Assembly (NCBI GenBank): GCA_963773315.1
Contig: CAVZAF010000001.1
Location: 70,937-134,936, forward strand
DNA from: DATKAS01 sp963773315
GTDB taxonomy: Bacteria; Actinomycetota; Acidimicrobiia; Acidimicrobiales; DATKAS01
Direction of reading: 5' to 3'
Length of the DNA stretch: 64,000 nucleotides
Made by a program: the position numbers and the translations under genes. Below, in pieces: positions 54,931-63,739 of this stretch. The notes beneath the pieces are model-generated. The model saw nothing but the letters and a program-made list of their open reading frames with translations. It was not told the origin of the DNA and did not search any database. Numbering within the stretch: position 1 is the stretch's first letter; the number at the start of each line of letters is the position of its first letter.

Positions 54931-55341
54931 TCAGGTGACGGGCTTCAGCTCGTCGCCGTGCACCGTCAGGGCATAGATCACGAGCACGCTGATCACGATG
55001 ATCGTCATGCTCCAGATCGGATAGATGCGCATCGTCGAGATGTTCGCGACCGCGCTGAGACCGGCCGCGATGACACCGATGACACGTCCGTACAACGAGC
55101 CCTTGAGGATGCTGAAGCCGGCGAGGATGAGCAAGACCCCGATGATCAGCACCGTGAAGCCCCAACCGGTGGGGTCGAACACGAACAGCCCGCCACGTCC
55201 CGTCGCAACCACGTAGTTGTCGTCGAAGATCGCGATGAACCCGGTGATGATGTCAATCGCTCCGACCAGGATCAGGATGACTGCGGCGAAGAAGGACCAA
55301 CCGACCCAGCCCGTCATCTCTTTCTCTGCACGTTCCTGCAC
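54931..55341 (-). CDS. DUF7144-type membrane protein
   Basis: A 136-residue protein with four hydrophobic segments: GWVGWSFFAAVILILVGAID, GWGFTVLIIGVLLILAGFSI, GRVIGVIAAGLSAVANISTM, IIVISVLVIYALTVHG. The pattern, including GxxxFDPTGWG and the terminal YALTVHG, is that of a widespread actinobacterial family without known function. GTG 55341 has GGGGAG before it; ATG 55317 is possible. Confidence 0.85.
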   Translation of the reverse strand: MQERAEKEMTGWVGWSFFAAVILILVGAIDIITGFIAIFDDNYVVATGRGGLFVFDPTGWGFTVLIIGVLLILAGFSILKGSLYGRVIGVIAAGLSAVANISTMRIYPIWSMTIIVISVLVIYALTVHGDELKPVT

Positions 55342-55453
55342 AGGTCTCCCCTTTGTTGATGCTGCGGTGACGCGACCGCCAGCAAGGTCAGGGTATGACA
55401 GCAACCTGCGGGAAAAGTGGAACCTGCACGCCCAATTGGTGAGCGCGGCGTGG

Positions 55454-55714
55454 TCAGCGTCGGGACTTCTGTCGGCTCCGCTGCCAGATCGCGGTGATGA
55501 TGAGCGCGCCGACGAACGAGCCGATGATGCCGCTCGGCCGGATCTTCAGGCCGTCTCCGGCGACGAGGCTGAAGAGCAGGCCTCCGACGAACGAGCCCGC
55601 CAGCCCCGCGATCAGGGCCATCGCCCAGTCGGTCTGACGGCCGCCCTTGCCCAGCACCAGCTGAGCGAGCCAGCCGATTCCCATGCCGAACGCCAGGATC
55701 GCGAGGATCAACAT
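55454..55714 (-). CDS. GlsB/YeaQ/YmgE-family membrane protein
   Basis: An 86-residue protein with three hydrophobic segments; LAFGMGIGWLAQLVLGKG, AMALIAGLAGSFVGGLLF and IGSFVGALIITAIW fit the transglycosylase-associated family, which is stress-induced in several bacteria. ATG 55714, ten bases after the VOC gene stop. Confidence 0.88.
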   Translation of the reverse strand: MLILAILAFGMGIGWLAQLVLGKGGRQTDWAMALIAGLAGSFVGGLLFSLVAGDGLKIRPSGIIGSFVGALIITAIWQRSRQKSRR

Positions 55715-55724
55715 GGCGGCGACG

Positions 55725-56126
55725 CTACAGGTCTTGCCCGTATTTCTCCGCGTGGTGTTGGTCGGCGTCGGGGGCGCTGACACCTTCGGGGACCGGTGCC
55801 TGCAGGCTCACTGGCCGGCCGTCGGGGTCGAGCACGGTGGCCTCGACGACGCCCCAGTGCTCGGGGGTGAACTCCTTCGAGTATTCGGGCGTGCGGTCAG
55901 GGTCGAACCTCGCAGCGTCTTCGACCCAGAGGATCGGATGGGTCTCGAGCTCGCGTTCGAGCTGCTCGGCGATGAAGACGTAAGGGCCGCCCTTCGGGTG
56001 CGTCCACTGCCCCGAGCCGTGATCGGTCTCGAACATGCTCTCGAAGCCGAGCGAACGCCAGAACGCCGCAGTGGCGCCATAGCTGCGGGTCTCGACGTAC
56101 ATCCCGACGATGCCTTCAGTTGCCAC
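55725..56126 (-). CDS. VOC-family (glyoxalase-like) protein
   Basis: A 133-residue vicinal-oxygen-chelate protein: GMYVETRSYGATAAFWRSLG, FESMFETDHGSGQWTHPKGG, EATVLDPDGRPVSLQAP. A single-domain member that probably dimerises. The start overlaps the end of the RHH gene by eleven bases. Confidence 0.83.
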   Translation of the reverse strand: MATEGIVGMYVETRSYGATAAFWRSLGFESMFETDHGSGQWTHPKGGPYVFIAEQLERELETHPILWVEDAARFDPDRTPEYSKEFTPEHWGVVEATVLDPDGRPVSLQAPVPEGVSAPDADQHHAEKYGQDL

Positions 56127-56316
56127 GAGCGCCCCTCCTGTGGTCTCGGCCGCGGGACTCGCGGGCCAGGTGCTCCGTGAGCGCCGCCGTGACGATCGCA
56201 GAGAGCGACTGCTCGGTGTCGACGGCGTGGTGCTTGACCGCGCGGATGAGGTCGATCGGCAAGTAGACGTTGAACTGCTTCACCGTCCGCTCCGCCGCAG
56301 TCCCCTCCTCGCCCAT
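56116..56316 (-). CDS. Ribbon-helix-helix small protein
   Basis: A 66-residue RHH protein: VKQFNVYLPIDLIRAVKHHA, EQSLSAIVTAALTEHLARES. It resembles antitoxins and small repressors. No toxin gene follows; instead it is coupled to the VOC gene, so it may regulate that gene. Confidence 0.82.
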   Translation of the reverse strand: MGEEGTAAERTVKQFNVYLPIDLIRAVKHHAVDTEQSLSAIVTAALTEHLARESRGRDHRRGARGN

Positions 56317-56374
56317 GCAAGGATGCTAGCACACTAGGCGTTTGCCTCGTGCCGCTTGGGGGAAAGATGAGGGC

Positions 56375-56887
56375 ATGCAGACCGACACGTTCCTCGACGA
56401 GATCGAGCGCACCAGCCAGCTCGACGAAGCGGCGGACTTCCTCCTCGACCGCGTCGGCAAGACGCTCGCGAACAGTCGCTACGGCGACCTACTGAAGGGC
56501 AAGTGGCTCGGCCACCCGCTGCACCCGCTGCTCACCGACATCCCGATCGGGTTTTGGACTTCGGGCATGATGCTCGACTTCCTGTCGCCGAAGCGGAGTC
56601 GGAAGGCAGCAACGCGCCTCATCGGCCTTGGGACCATCGGCGCGATCCCGGCTGTGCTGGCGGGGCTCACCGACGCGTCGGCCATCGAGGATCCCGCGGA
56701 GCGACGGGTCGCGGCAGCGCATGCGGTCGGCAACGTGACAGCGACGTTGATGTTCGCGTTGTCATGGCGCGCCCGGCACAAGGACCATCACGCTCGCGGG
56801 GTGATGTGGAGCCTTCTCGGCTCGACTGTCGCCACCGGCGCTGGTCTGCTCGGCGGCAATCTTGCGTTCGGCCGCGCGAAGGCTTGA
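56375..56887 (+). CDS. DUF2231-family membrane protein
   Basis: A 170-residue protein: LLKGKWLGHPLHPLLTDIPI is the family mark (HPLHP and TDIPIG), followed by FWTSGMMLDFL and three more hydrophobic segments. The His residues suggest heme or metal binding; no function is settled. ATG 56375 with a GGGGGAAAG site. Confidence 0.87.
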   Translation: MQTDTFLDEIERTSQLDEAADFLLDRVGKTLANSRYGDLLKGKWLGHPLHPLLTDIPIGFWTSGMMLDFLSPKRSRKAATRLIGLGTIGAIPAVLAGLTDASAIEDPAERRVAAAHAVGNVTATLMFALSWRARHKDHHARGVMWSLLGSTVATGAGLLGGNLAFGRAKA

Positions 56888-57005
56888 GCGCGCGGGCGCG
56901 TAGGTCGTTCGAACCTACTTCTGCCCGTTCAGCTTCGACCAGGAACCGCGGTCGCCGCGGGGGCGTACAAGCCTTGTTGCGCTCACCGAAAGGCAATCCC
57001 GTCCT

Positions 57006-57242
57006 GTGAACCCTGCCCCCGCCGTATACGCCCCCGTCTCTTCTGCAGGCACCTCCGAGGTCGACGAGCTCACTGTCGCAGTGCTGCGCGGAGCCCGCGC
57101 GATCGCCGTCGCATTGGATGATCTCACGACCGCTCCCGACGCCTCCCACGCCGCCGAGGCGGCAGAGCGTCTCGACTTGACGGTCCGGCTGACCGCGGAG
57201 ATGGCCCGCCTGTACGACGCCGAGATCGCTCGTACGGCCTAG
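57006..57242 (+). CDS. Small hypothetical protein
   Basis: A 78-residue helical protein (VDELTVAVLRGARAIAVALD, AAEAAERLDLTVRLTAEMAR). Composition is gene-like but I do not recognise it. GTG 57006; weak ribosome-binding site. Confidence 0.45.
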   Translation: MNPAPAVYAPVSSAGTSEVDELTVAVLRGARAIAVALDDLTTAPDASHAAEAAERLDLTVRLTAEMARLYDAEIARTA

Positions 57243-57305
57243 AGCCGGATTAGGCGCGTTGCTCCTGGTAGCCAGGGTCGCTCGGCCAGTTCGGCTGGAA
57301 ATGGC

Positions 57306-58058
57306 CTAAGCCGTCGTCCCAGTGCGTTGACCTGGACTAACGCGCCTCGACTCGCGCTCGGCGTGACACGCGGGTGACACACGATTGAGCCCCGCTTCGA
57401 GCGCGTCGCGGGTGAGGTCGTCACTGTCGGGCCACAAGTGCGCGTACACGTCGAGCGTCGTCGTCGCCGACGTGTGCCCGAGGTGGCGTTGCACCGCCTT
57501 CACCGACGCGCCCGCCTCGATCAACGTCGAGGCCGCGTAGTGCCGAAGGTCGTGCCACGAGAAGCCGGTCACGCCCGCACGCCGTCGCCGCTCGTCGCCA
57601 CACGTGCCCGATGGCGTTGCGGCGCACCGGGTCGCTCTTGCAGTCGGTGAAGACCAACCCATCAGGCCCGGGCGCGTAGTCACGCACGTGCGCCGCGAGG
57701 GCGTCGACGACGGCTTGCGGGACCGGGATCGTGCGCACGCTCGACGGCGTCTTCGGCGGCGCAAGGAACGGCGACCGACCCGACACCGTCACGAGCTGGC
57801 GGTCGACGCGGATCGTGCGCCGCAGGAAGTCGACGCGGTCAACGGTCAGGCCCAGGCCCTCGGCCGGGCGAAGACCTGCCCCTGCGAGAAGGATCACGAG
57901 CGCCCTGTAGCGGTCAGGCACCGCGTCGACCATCGCGCGCACTTGCTCGGGTGACATCGGCACGACCTCGGCACCGTGCGCACGCGGCAACTTGATCGCG
58001 CGCGTGCATGGCGACCGGGTCAGCACTCGATCCTCGACGGCAGCCCGGAAGATCGCGA
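57306..58058 (-). pseudogene. Tyrosine recombinase (integrase), N-terminus lost, frameshifted
   Basis: The catalytic domain of a phage-type integrase: AGLRPAEGLGLTVDRVDF (first catalytic Arg), SWHDLRHYAASTLIEAG (HxLRH), VQRHLGHTSATTTLDVYAHL (GH and the nucleophile Tyr). The core-binding end IFRAAVEDRVLTRSPCTRAI is present, but about 100 N-terminal residues are missing where the sequence changes near 58060. A frame change near 57590 is also needed. A relic of an integrative element. Confidence 0.82.
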
Positions 58059-58124
58059 ATGTACGAATTCATGCTCACCGACCCTTTCGGCAACCAGCTG
58101 CGCATCGGCGAGGCTGTTCCGTAG
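58059..58124 (+). pseudogene. C-terminal remnant of a VOC-family protein
   Basis: Codes MYEFMLTDPFGNQLRIGEAVP and a stop, the typical end of a glyoxalase/bleomycin-resistance-type protein (DPxGNxLRIG). The rest of the gene is absent, cut at the same point where the integrase loses its N-terminus. Confidence 0.6.
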
Positions 58125-58208
58125 GTGCTGGCTACGCGGCATGTTTCGGCGCGGGGCATGATGTTCCGCGCCGCGTTCGGTGCGGTCATTGCGTGGGGGG
58201 GGTGCGGG

Positions 58209-59384
58209 ATGCTCATCACCGCGAGGCGCATGTTCGACGGTCTCGGTGAGTCGATCGTCGAAGACCCGCTTGTCGAGGTCGCCGACGGCCGGATCGTAAG
58301 TGTGTCGCAGCGCAGCGGCTCGATCGATGACTCCGACATGGTCGACCTGGGCGATGTGACGTTGCTGCCCGGCCTGATCGACGTTCACCAGCACCTCGCG
58401 TTCGATGGCTCTGACGATCCGGTGAACCATCTGTTCGAGTGTGACGACGCGACCTTGTTGTTGCGGATGCGCATCGCGGCGCTGCGGGCACTTGCTGGCG
58501 GCATCACGACGATCAGGGATCTCGGAGACCGCAACTACGTCTCGTTGACGTTGCGCGACTGGTTCCGCAGCGGCGCCGAGGTCGGACCGGAGATCTTGAC
58601 GTCGGGTCCGCCGATCACGATCACCGGCGGCCACTGCTGGTTCCTGGGGGGCGAAGCCGACGGGCCCGACAACATCCGCGAAGCCGTGCACGAACGGGTG
58701 AGCCGCGGCGTCGACGTCATCAAGATCATGGTGACCGGTGGCAACATGACTCCCTCGCTGGGGCCGCACGAATCGCAGTACAACATCGACGAGCTCGTCG
58801 CGGCAGCGACTTCAGCCCACACAGCTGGGCTGCAGATCGCGGCTCACGCTCACGGAGGCCAGGGCATCGCCGACGCGATGACTGCCAACGTCGACAGCAT
58901 CGAGCACTGCACCTTCTTCAGCGAGAACGGCGTCGACGCCGACCCGGCCATCATCGCCGAGCTCGGCCGCCGTCGCACGGTCGTCTCAGTCACGGGCGGC
59001 AGGCTTCCCGGGTCGACACACCCCTACCCGGCGATGGCCCAACGGAGCGCCGCGATCATGACCAACCACGCCGCCCTGCACCGGGCCGGAGCGATCATGG
59101 TGTGCGGGACCGACGCGGGCGTCGCGCCGAACAAGCCTCACGACGTGTTGCGCTACGGGGTGAGCGACCTTCCCTCCATCGGGCTGACCAACGCCGAAGC
59201 GCTCCGAGCTAACACGTCTGTCGCGGCCGGAGTGTGCAGGATCGAGGACCGCAAGGGGGCGATCTCGATCGGAAAGGACGCCGACCTTCTCGCTGTCGGG
59301 GGCAACCCGCTCGACGACATCAGTTGCATCCAGGACATCCGGGCCGTCTTCGTGAAGGGAGTGTTGGCTGCAGCGACGGTGTAA
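58209..59384 (+). CDS. Metal-dependent amidohydrolase
   Basis: A 391-residue amidohydrolase-superfamily enzyme close to the imidazolonepropionase/prolidase-like group: VTLLPGLIDVHQHLAFDG (metal HxH), VDVIKIMVTGGNMTP (bridging Lys), LQIAAHAHGGQGIADAM (His), DSIEHCTFFSENG (His) and VCGTDAGVAPNK (Asp). All metal ligands are present. Likely hydrolyses an amide, imide or dipeptide-like bond. ATG 58209 gives the family N-terminus. Confidence 0.9.
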   Translation: MLITARRMFDGLGESIVEDPLVEVADGRIVSVSQRSGSIDDSDMVDLGDVTLLPGLIDVHQHLAFDGSDDPVNHLFECDDATLLLRMRIAALRALAGGITTIRDLGDRNYVSLTLRDWFRSGAEVGPEILTSGPPITITGGHCWFLGGEADGPDNIREAVHERVSRGVDVIKIMVTGGNMTPSLGPHESQYNIDELVAAATSAHTAGLQIAAHAHGGQGIADAMTANVDSIEHCTFFSENGVDADPAIIAELGRRRTVVSVTGGRLPGSTHPYPAMAQRSAAIMTNHAALHRAGAIMVCGTDAGVAPNKPHDVLRYGVSDLPSIGLTNAEALRANTSVAAGVCRIEDRKGAISIGKDADLLAVGGNPLDDISCIQDIRAVFVKGVLAAATV

Positions 59385-59763
59385 CGGTGCGGCGTCTCCG
59401 GGACTCCCGTGTCGAGCCGGCAAGTGCACGAGGACCGCGGACGGACGAGCCGTCGCTCTAGACGATCACTCAGAGGTCGTGTTCTCCCCGCCGAGAGCCG
59501 CCCGGCTCGTCGCCCGGCCTCGGACTCAGATGGCCCGTTCCCTCGCGCCGCGGTGGCGGTCACCCGCAACCCGGCTTGGGAATTCGGCGCGGGCGACGGC
59601 CCCGAGGGGGCTTAAGGACTCGGGCTACGAGCCTGGCGGTGTCCCTCGGGACCATCACCGCCGCCAAAGGGGAGAGCGCATTCAGACGTTTGTGCGTTAC
59701 GCAGGCGGACCGACATTTTCGGAGTCCGCGCGGTCGTGGCGACGGGTTCGCAGAGAGTCGCGG
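59385..59763. other. Intergenic region, no gene seen
   Basis: Nothing convincing on either strand. It has a short hairpin near 59636-59653 (GGTGTCCCTCGGGACC region) ahead of the WhiB-like relic. Confidence 0.4.
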
Positions 59764-60097
59764 ATGAAGGTCGAGGAGTGGCTCACCGCGCGCCCGGCGT
59801 GGCATCGCGACGCTCTGTGCCGAGGGCCAACCAGAATTGATTGCTTCCCCTACCGCGGCGAGGACGCCGAGCCGCAAAGTGTGTGCCCGATGCCTCGTGC
59901 GCAATGACCGCCCCGGGGCCGGGCAACGCATCGAGCACCGGACTTGGGTGGTGCCGGAATGGCGCGAGCGGCGACGGTTGCGCGTCGAGCCGCGGGAGCT
60001 CGTCGTCGGGCGTCGACCGCGAGGGTTGAGTTTGACGCACAGCCCCCGGCTTCGGTGCCAGCGCCGGAGTCGGGGCCTGTGGCCATTTCCCGTCTAA
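59764..60097 (+). pseudogene. WhiB-like regulator, broken
   Basis: The start MKVEEWLTARPAWHRDALCR and, one frame on, PTAARTPSRKVCARCLVRN and EWRERRRLRVEPRELVVGRR follow the plan of WhiB-type Fe-S regulators: Cys, then CxxC, then a basic tail. The fourth Cys (the ECLxYA block) is absent and the glycine turn GxWGG is replaced, so even after joining at about 59850 it would not hold a normal [4Fe-4S] cluster. Confidence 0.55.
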
Positions 60098-60156
60098 TGA
60101 TTCGGCGTCTGGTACTTGGCGCTTTAGTCGATCCGGCCGCGTCGTACACTTGTTCG

Positions 60157-60390
60157 ATGCCGACCGAGATCGTCACTCTGACCGAACGGTGTGCCTACTG
60201 CCTGCGCGACACGATCGTCGTCAGCGTCGAGCAGCTGCTGAGCAAGCGCGGCGACGTCGTCGCGTCGACCGTGCGGTCCAAGGCTCCCTGTACGCGCGCC
60301 GAGTGCGGTTGCCACGTTCCTGCCATTCGTCCAAGACGGGTCACGATCAACGCGGCATCATGGACCCATGAGGACCACCATCTCGGCTAG
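60157..60390 (+). CDS. Short CxxC protein, copy 1
   Basis: A 77-residue protein: LTERCAYCLRDTIVVSVEQL, LSKRGDVVASTVRSKAPCTR, ECGC, then a basic tail. CxxC plus later Cys suggest a zinc ribbon. It is homologous to copy 2 (63740) and copy 3 (61983), identical in RCAYCL, DTIVV and RGDVVAST. ATG 60157. Unrecognised family. Confidence 0.6.
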   Translation: MPTEIVTLTERCAYCLRDTIVVSVEQLLSKRGDVVASTVRSKAPCTRAECGCHVPAIRPRRVTINAASWTHEDHHLG

Positions 60391-60405
60391 CGGCCGCACC
60401 ACCCT

Positions 60406-60789
60406 GTGATCGAGCCTGTACATCTCGCGTCCGCCGCCATGGCGGCGAGACTGAACGCCCACGGAACGACCATTGGTCGCGTTGATCACTACGAGGTAGG
60501 CGTGGCCCGCTTCTCGAAGCATCCGAGATGGGAAATCCATCCGAGCGGTGACGAGTTGCTCATTGGGATCGCGGGCGACCTCGAGCTGACGATCTTGTCC
60601 GATGACGGTCCGGTCACAACGGTGCTGCAGACGGGTCAAGCCATCGTGATCCCGCGGAACACCTGGCATTCACCCATACCGATCAGTGAGGTGTCGCTGC
60701 TCAGCATGGCGAACTACGAAGCCACCGCCGTATCCGACGCCCTCGACCCTCGCAACCACGGCGGCACCGGCCAGGCGAACGTTCGCTGA
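60406..60789 (+). CDS. Cupin-domain protein
   Basis: A 127-residue single cupin: HYEVGVARFSKHPRWEIHPS, GDELLIGIAGDLELTILSDD, LQTGQAIVIPRNTWHSPI. Metal ligands look partial (HP, H in TWHS). GTG 60406, 15 bases after copy 1 of the CxxC family. Confidence 0.8.
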   Translation: MIEPVHLASAAMAARLNAHGTTIGRVDHYEVGVARFSKHPRWEIHPSGDELLIGIAGDLELTILSDDGPVTTVLQTGQAIVIPRNTWHSPIPISEVSLLSMANYEATAVSDALDPRNHGGTGQANVR

Positions 60790-60934
60790 GGCGGGACTAG
60801 TGCCGCGCCACGTTCGCAAGGAGTGGTGCGTAGCGAATATGACCGACGTCTATCCGGCGCACTGGCGCTGCACTACGACCGGCGGGGACACTCGCAATGA
60901 CCGATGAGTCAACGACAATCTGTCGGGTCTCCGC

Positions 60935-61459
60935 TCAGTCCGAATGAGCCGCGTGTCGAACCATTGTCCAAGACGTTCCGTGCTTCCCGATCAGCACGAA
61001 GCCTGCCGACTCGTAGAGGCCACGCGCCGGATTGTCTTCTCTGACACTGAGACTTGTGGCTGAGTATCCCTGAGCAAGGCTGGCGTCGATGAGGTCGACG
61101 AGGAGTCGTCGTCCTATTCCCTCGTGCCGACGAGACGCGATGACTGCGATCGACAGTTCGGGGACATCCTCTGCGACGAAGCCGTAGCCGTGGCTCGCCT
61201 CGGTGTACGTGCGATACCAGGCCGCGCCCACCGGTCCGTCTTGTTCGGCAATCAGCCCATAGTCGCCTCGCCTCGGCCATCCGGTGAGGTACATCGCGTA
61301 TCGCGGATCGGCCATCACCTGCTCAGCCGTCGGCGTCGGCTTGTCTGGGCGCCAAACAGCGGCCTCACCGAGCATCGTCGCGAGAAAGGAAAAGTCCTCG
61401 ACTCCGGCCGGGCGGCACTGAACGTCTTCCACACTGCCCAGTTCATCAGCCGAGGACAT
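60935..61459 (-). CDS. GNAT-family N-acetyltransferase
   Basis: A 174-residue acetyltransferase: SIAVIASRRHEGIGRRLLVD is the acetyl-CoA loop (RxxGIG), followed by ATSLSVREDNPARGLYESAG and FVLIGKHGTSWTMVR. Substrate unknown. Confidence 0.88.
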   Translation of the reverse strand: MSSADELGSVEDVQCRPAGVEDFSFLATMLGEAAVWRPDKPTPTAEQVMADPRYAMYLTGWPRRGDYGLIAEQDGPVGAAWYRTYTEASHGYGFVAEDVPELSIAVIASRRHEGIGRRLLVDLIDASLAQGYSATSLSVREDNPARGLYESAGFVLIGKHGTSWTMVRHAAHSD

Positions 61460-62257
61460 CGGGCACTGCCGTTATCGCTCAAGGGTGATACCGAGTGCTT
61501 GCCTTTACCAAGCCGTACCCTGCCGGGACTCTGGAGATGGCCTGCCACATCGAGCAGCACTACCCGAGAGGAAGCCCCACGCGAAGAGGGTCCACGCAGA
61601 ACGGCATGCATCTGCCGATCGTCGTCACGCCGTAACGCACTCTTCAACACACCAAAGCCCCTCGAATGACCCGGACCGAGCACGGCATGCGGGCTCGACG
61701 TATGAGAACGGAAACGACTACGCGTCGCGCGAAGGGGGAGCCCGTCGTCGGCGGCTCCGGCGGCGTCACCCTCACGTCCGCCTGGGACTCGTCGCCACCG
61801 CCCGCCTGATCGCCCCCATGTCCGGGGTTCAGACTGGCGCAAGTGTCGCGCCAACGCCCTTGTCGACATGTCGTCGGTCGCGTGTTACTACCGACGCGAG
61901 GAGACTCCTGGACTCCCCACCCACAGTCAGTCCGCCGTTCGCCCGCCCTCTCTGCGCCCCAGCGGCGGGCTGACTGCGCCAGGTCCACCGTGCGACTCGG
62001 CCACGTCGCCTGCAGCCTCGACTCGACGCAACCCTCGGTCGTACTTGGCGCCTTCTCGAGCACCGTCGACGCGACGATGTCCCCGCGCGTGCCCTTGGGC
62101 GGCGGCTCTCGACCGCAGTCAGTCGACGAGGCCAACGGCGGGGGGAGTCGTCGGTCCCCGTCCGTCGTAACGCCAGGGTCTGCTCCAGCGATATGTACCA
62201 GCGGAGACTCTCGCCGCCGCAGCACAGCTGGACGGCTTCATCAAGGAGTAACGCTTC
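61460..62257. other. Degenerate region
   Basis: About 800 bases with no intact gene. It holds a damaged copy of the CxxC family on the minus strand (61983-62095) and, on the plus strand just before 62252, the end of some lost gene (RYVPAETLAAAAQLDGFIKE with a stop). The ribosome-binding site of the next gene lies within that end. Confidence 0.5.
61983..62095 (-). pseudogene. Short CxxC protein, copy 3, truncated
   Basis: Codes RGDIVASTVLEKAPSTTEGC and ESRLQATW in the minus direction, matching copy 2 (RGDVVASTELEKAPCTREGY, ARLAAPRW). The CAYC start is missing and the Cys of KAPCT is Ser. Closer to copy 2 than to copy 1. Confidence 0.55.
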
Positions 62258-62479
62258 ATGCTTCTCGCCGACGGCGGTGGAACCCTCTCGACGGTCCTTT
62301 GGTGGTTCGTCGGGCTCCTGTTCCTATGGATGATTGGCGTCGGGTTCGCGTATTGGCGCGCAGAGCTTCGGCGCGGACGTAGAACCCGTGAAGCGAACAC
62401 ACGAGGGCCGAGCGTGACGAACTGGCCAGTGCTGCCCTCGCGCGTGTCGGTGGAACGAACGACCGAGCCCAATCCCTGA
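62258..62479 (+). CDS. Small single-pass membrane protein
   Basis: A 73-residue protein with one membrane segment (TVLWWFVGLLFLWMIGVGFAY) followed by RRGRRTRE. ATG 62258 follows AAGGAG. Similar to short PLD-nuclease-N-like membrane peptides; role unknown. Confidence 0.6.
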   Translation: MLLADGGGTLSTVLWWFVGLLFLWMIGVGFAYWRAELRRGRRTREANTRGPSVTNWPVLPSRVSVERTTEPNP

Positions 62480-62980
62480 ACCTCGCGAGCGAGGTCGGGC
62501 GGAGCCAGGGACCTACCGCCAGTCCGCACCGGCCCCGCCCGCCCCGTACACCATCGGCGGGCACGCGAATCGGTCGATGGGTCGGACGACTCGTTGGCTC
62601 GGCGCGAAGCGGCCCTATGTGAAGGGCGAACCCGGCAGAGCAGCGACCTGCTCAGCGCCCCAACTCGCCGGCGCCACGTCACCGATGTGGACCACTGAGT
62701 TCCCAAAGGAAACCACCAGGGTCCTGAACGATTGCCTGTCGCAGCCCCCATGGTTGATTGGTTGGAGCATCCACGATCCAGTCGTCGCCGAACGCCGAGC
62801 GGGTGTAGCTCGCTGCGTCCGTCGGTGGTGCGACGGTGAGACTGTCAAGCCCTGCTCCGCCGGGCCCGCCGATCAGCTAACCGACGCCGCTCTTCGCCTT
62901 GAACTCCGGTGACTCCGAGAACCCGAGCAGCTCTGTGAACCAATGTCCCGAGCCTTATGGATCGTGTCAGTGTCTGCGGC
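62480..62980. other. Intergenic region, no gene seen
   Basis: 500 bases without a convincing gene. The frame at 62577-62912 has poor composition and no known motif. A hairpin CCTCGCGAGCGAGG at 62481-62494 directly follows the small membrane protein and may end its transcript. Confidence 0.45.
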
Positions 62981-63451
62981 ATGTCGACCGAGTTGTCCGA
63001 CGAAATGCTCAGGCTCGAGAGCGGCCCTGCGCACGCGTTTCGTGACTGGCCGGCAACTCATTTCGAAATCGGCCCGTCGGGCGTGTACACGATCTGGAAT
63101 GACTCTCTCTTCCTCTACGTCGGCATGGCCTGGAGGCACCGCGACGACACGACGCCACGGGTCACCGGTGTGTATGGGCGTCTGAGTTCGCACGCGAGCG
63201 GCCGACGGTCCGGCGACCAGTTCGCCGTGTACGTCTGCGACCGCTTTGTCGTCCCGAACCTCAGCCGTGATCAGATGGACGCGCTGGCTAGCGGCGAACG
63301 ACTCCTTGACTCGTTGACCCGGAAGTACATCCACGATCACCTCAGCTATCGCGTGGTGGTCACGGCGGACGGGCCGACGGCCAGAGCGCTCGAACTCGCT
63401 ATTCGACGGGAGGGTCTTCCGACGTCTGGCCGCCCAGTGATCAACCCATGA
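62981..63451 (+). CDS. GIY-YIG-like nuclease-family protein
   Basis: A 156-residue protein with the GIY-YIG pattern: PSGVYTIWND, then FLYVGMAWRHRDDTTPRVTG (YVG with a following Arg), GVYGRLSSHASGRRSGDQFA and VYVCDRFVVPNL. The SHASGRRSGDQF block marks a subfamily of stand-alone GIY-YIG proteins. The late Glu/Asn are less clear, so activity is uncertain. ATG 62981; 62957 is also possible. Confidence 0.75.
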   Translation: MSTELSDEMLRLESGPAHAFRDWPATHFEIGPSGVYTIWNDSLFLYVGMAWRHRDDTTPRVTGVYGRLSSHASGRRSGDQFAVYVCDRFVVPNLSRDQMDALASGERLLDSLTRKYIHDHLSYRVVVTADGPTARALELAIRREGLPTSGRPVINP

Positions 63452-63469
63452 TTGGTGACGGGAGGCGCC

Positions 63470-63703
63470 GTGGCCCGCAGCCCGGTCGGATACGAGGTCC
63501 GCAACAGCGCCTCGCAGGTCGTGATGAGCCGGCATCGCACAAGGCAGGCGGCGGTCGATGCTTGGCGGGAACAGTGGCCGGGGGTAGCGGTGCAGATCTG
63601 GCGGCGCTACTCGAACGGCACCGAGGTGCTCGTGGTCGAGGGGACCTGGCACCAGACGCGGAGTAGCCGCGCGCTTTACGCGCGCCGGACGTTGTTTGGG
63701 TGA
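63470..63703 (+). CDS. Small hypothetical protein
   Basis: A 77-residue protein: VARSPVGYEVRNSASQVVMS, RTRQAAVDAWREQWPGVAVQ, TEVLVVEGTWHQTRS. GTG 63470 with GGGAGG before it. Unrecognised. Sits between the GIY-YIG gene and copy 2 of the CxxC family. Confidence 0.55.
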   Translation: MARSPVGYEVRNSASQVVMSRHRTRQAAVDAWREQWPGVAVQIWRRYSNGTEVLVVEGTWHQTRSSRALYARRTLFG

Positions 63704-63739
63704 GATGGCGTGACGGTGCGCTGGCCGTCGAGGGCGGAA

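Noticed and set aside
56116..56316. Toxin-antitoxin module around the RHH protein
   Set aside because: The adjacent coupled gene codes a VOC-fold protein, not a known toxin.
56895..56925. tRNA-like 3' arm (GTAGGT...GTTCGAACCTAC)
   Set aside because: The loop is too long for a T-arm and no acceptor, D or anticodon arms can be drawn around it.
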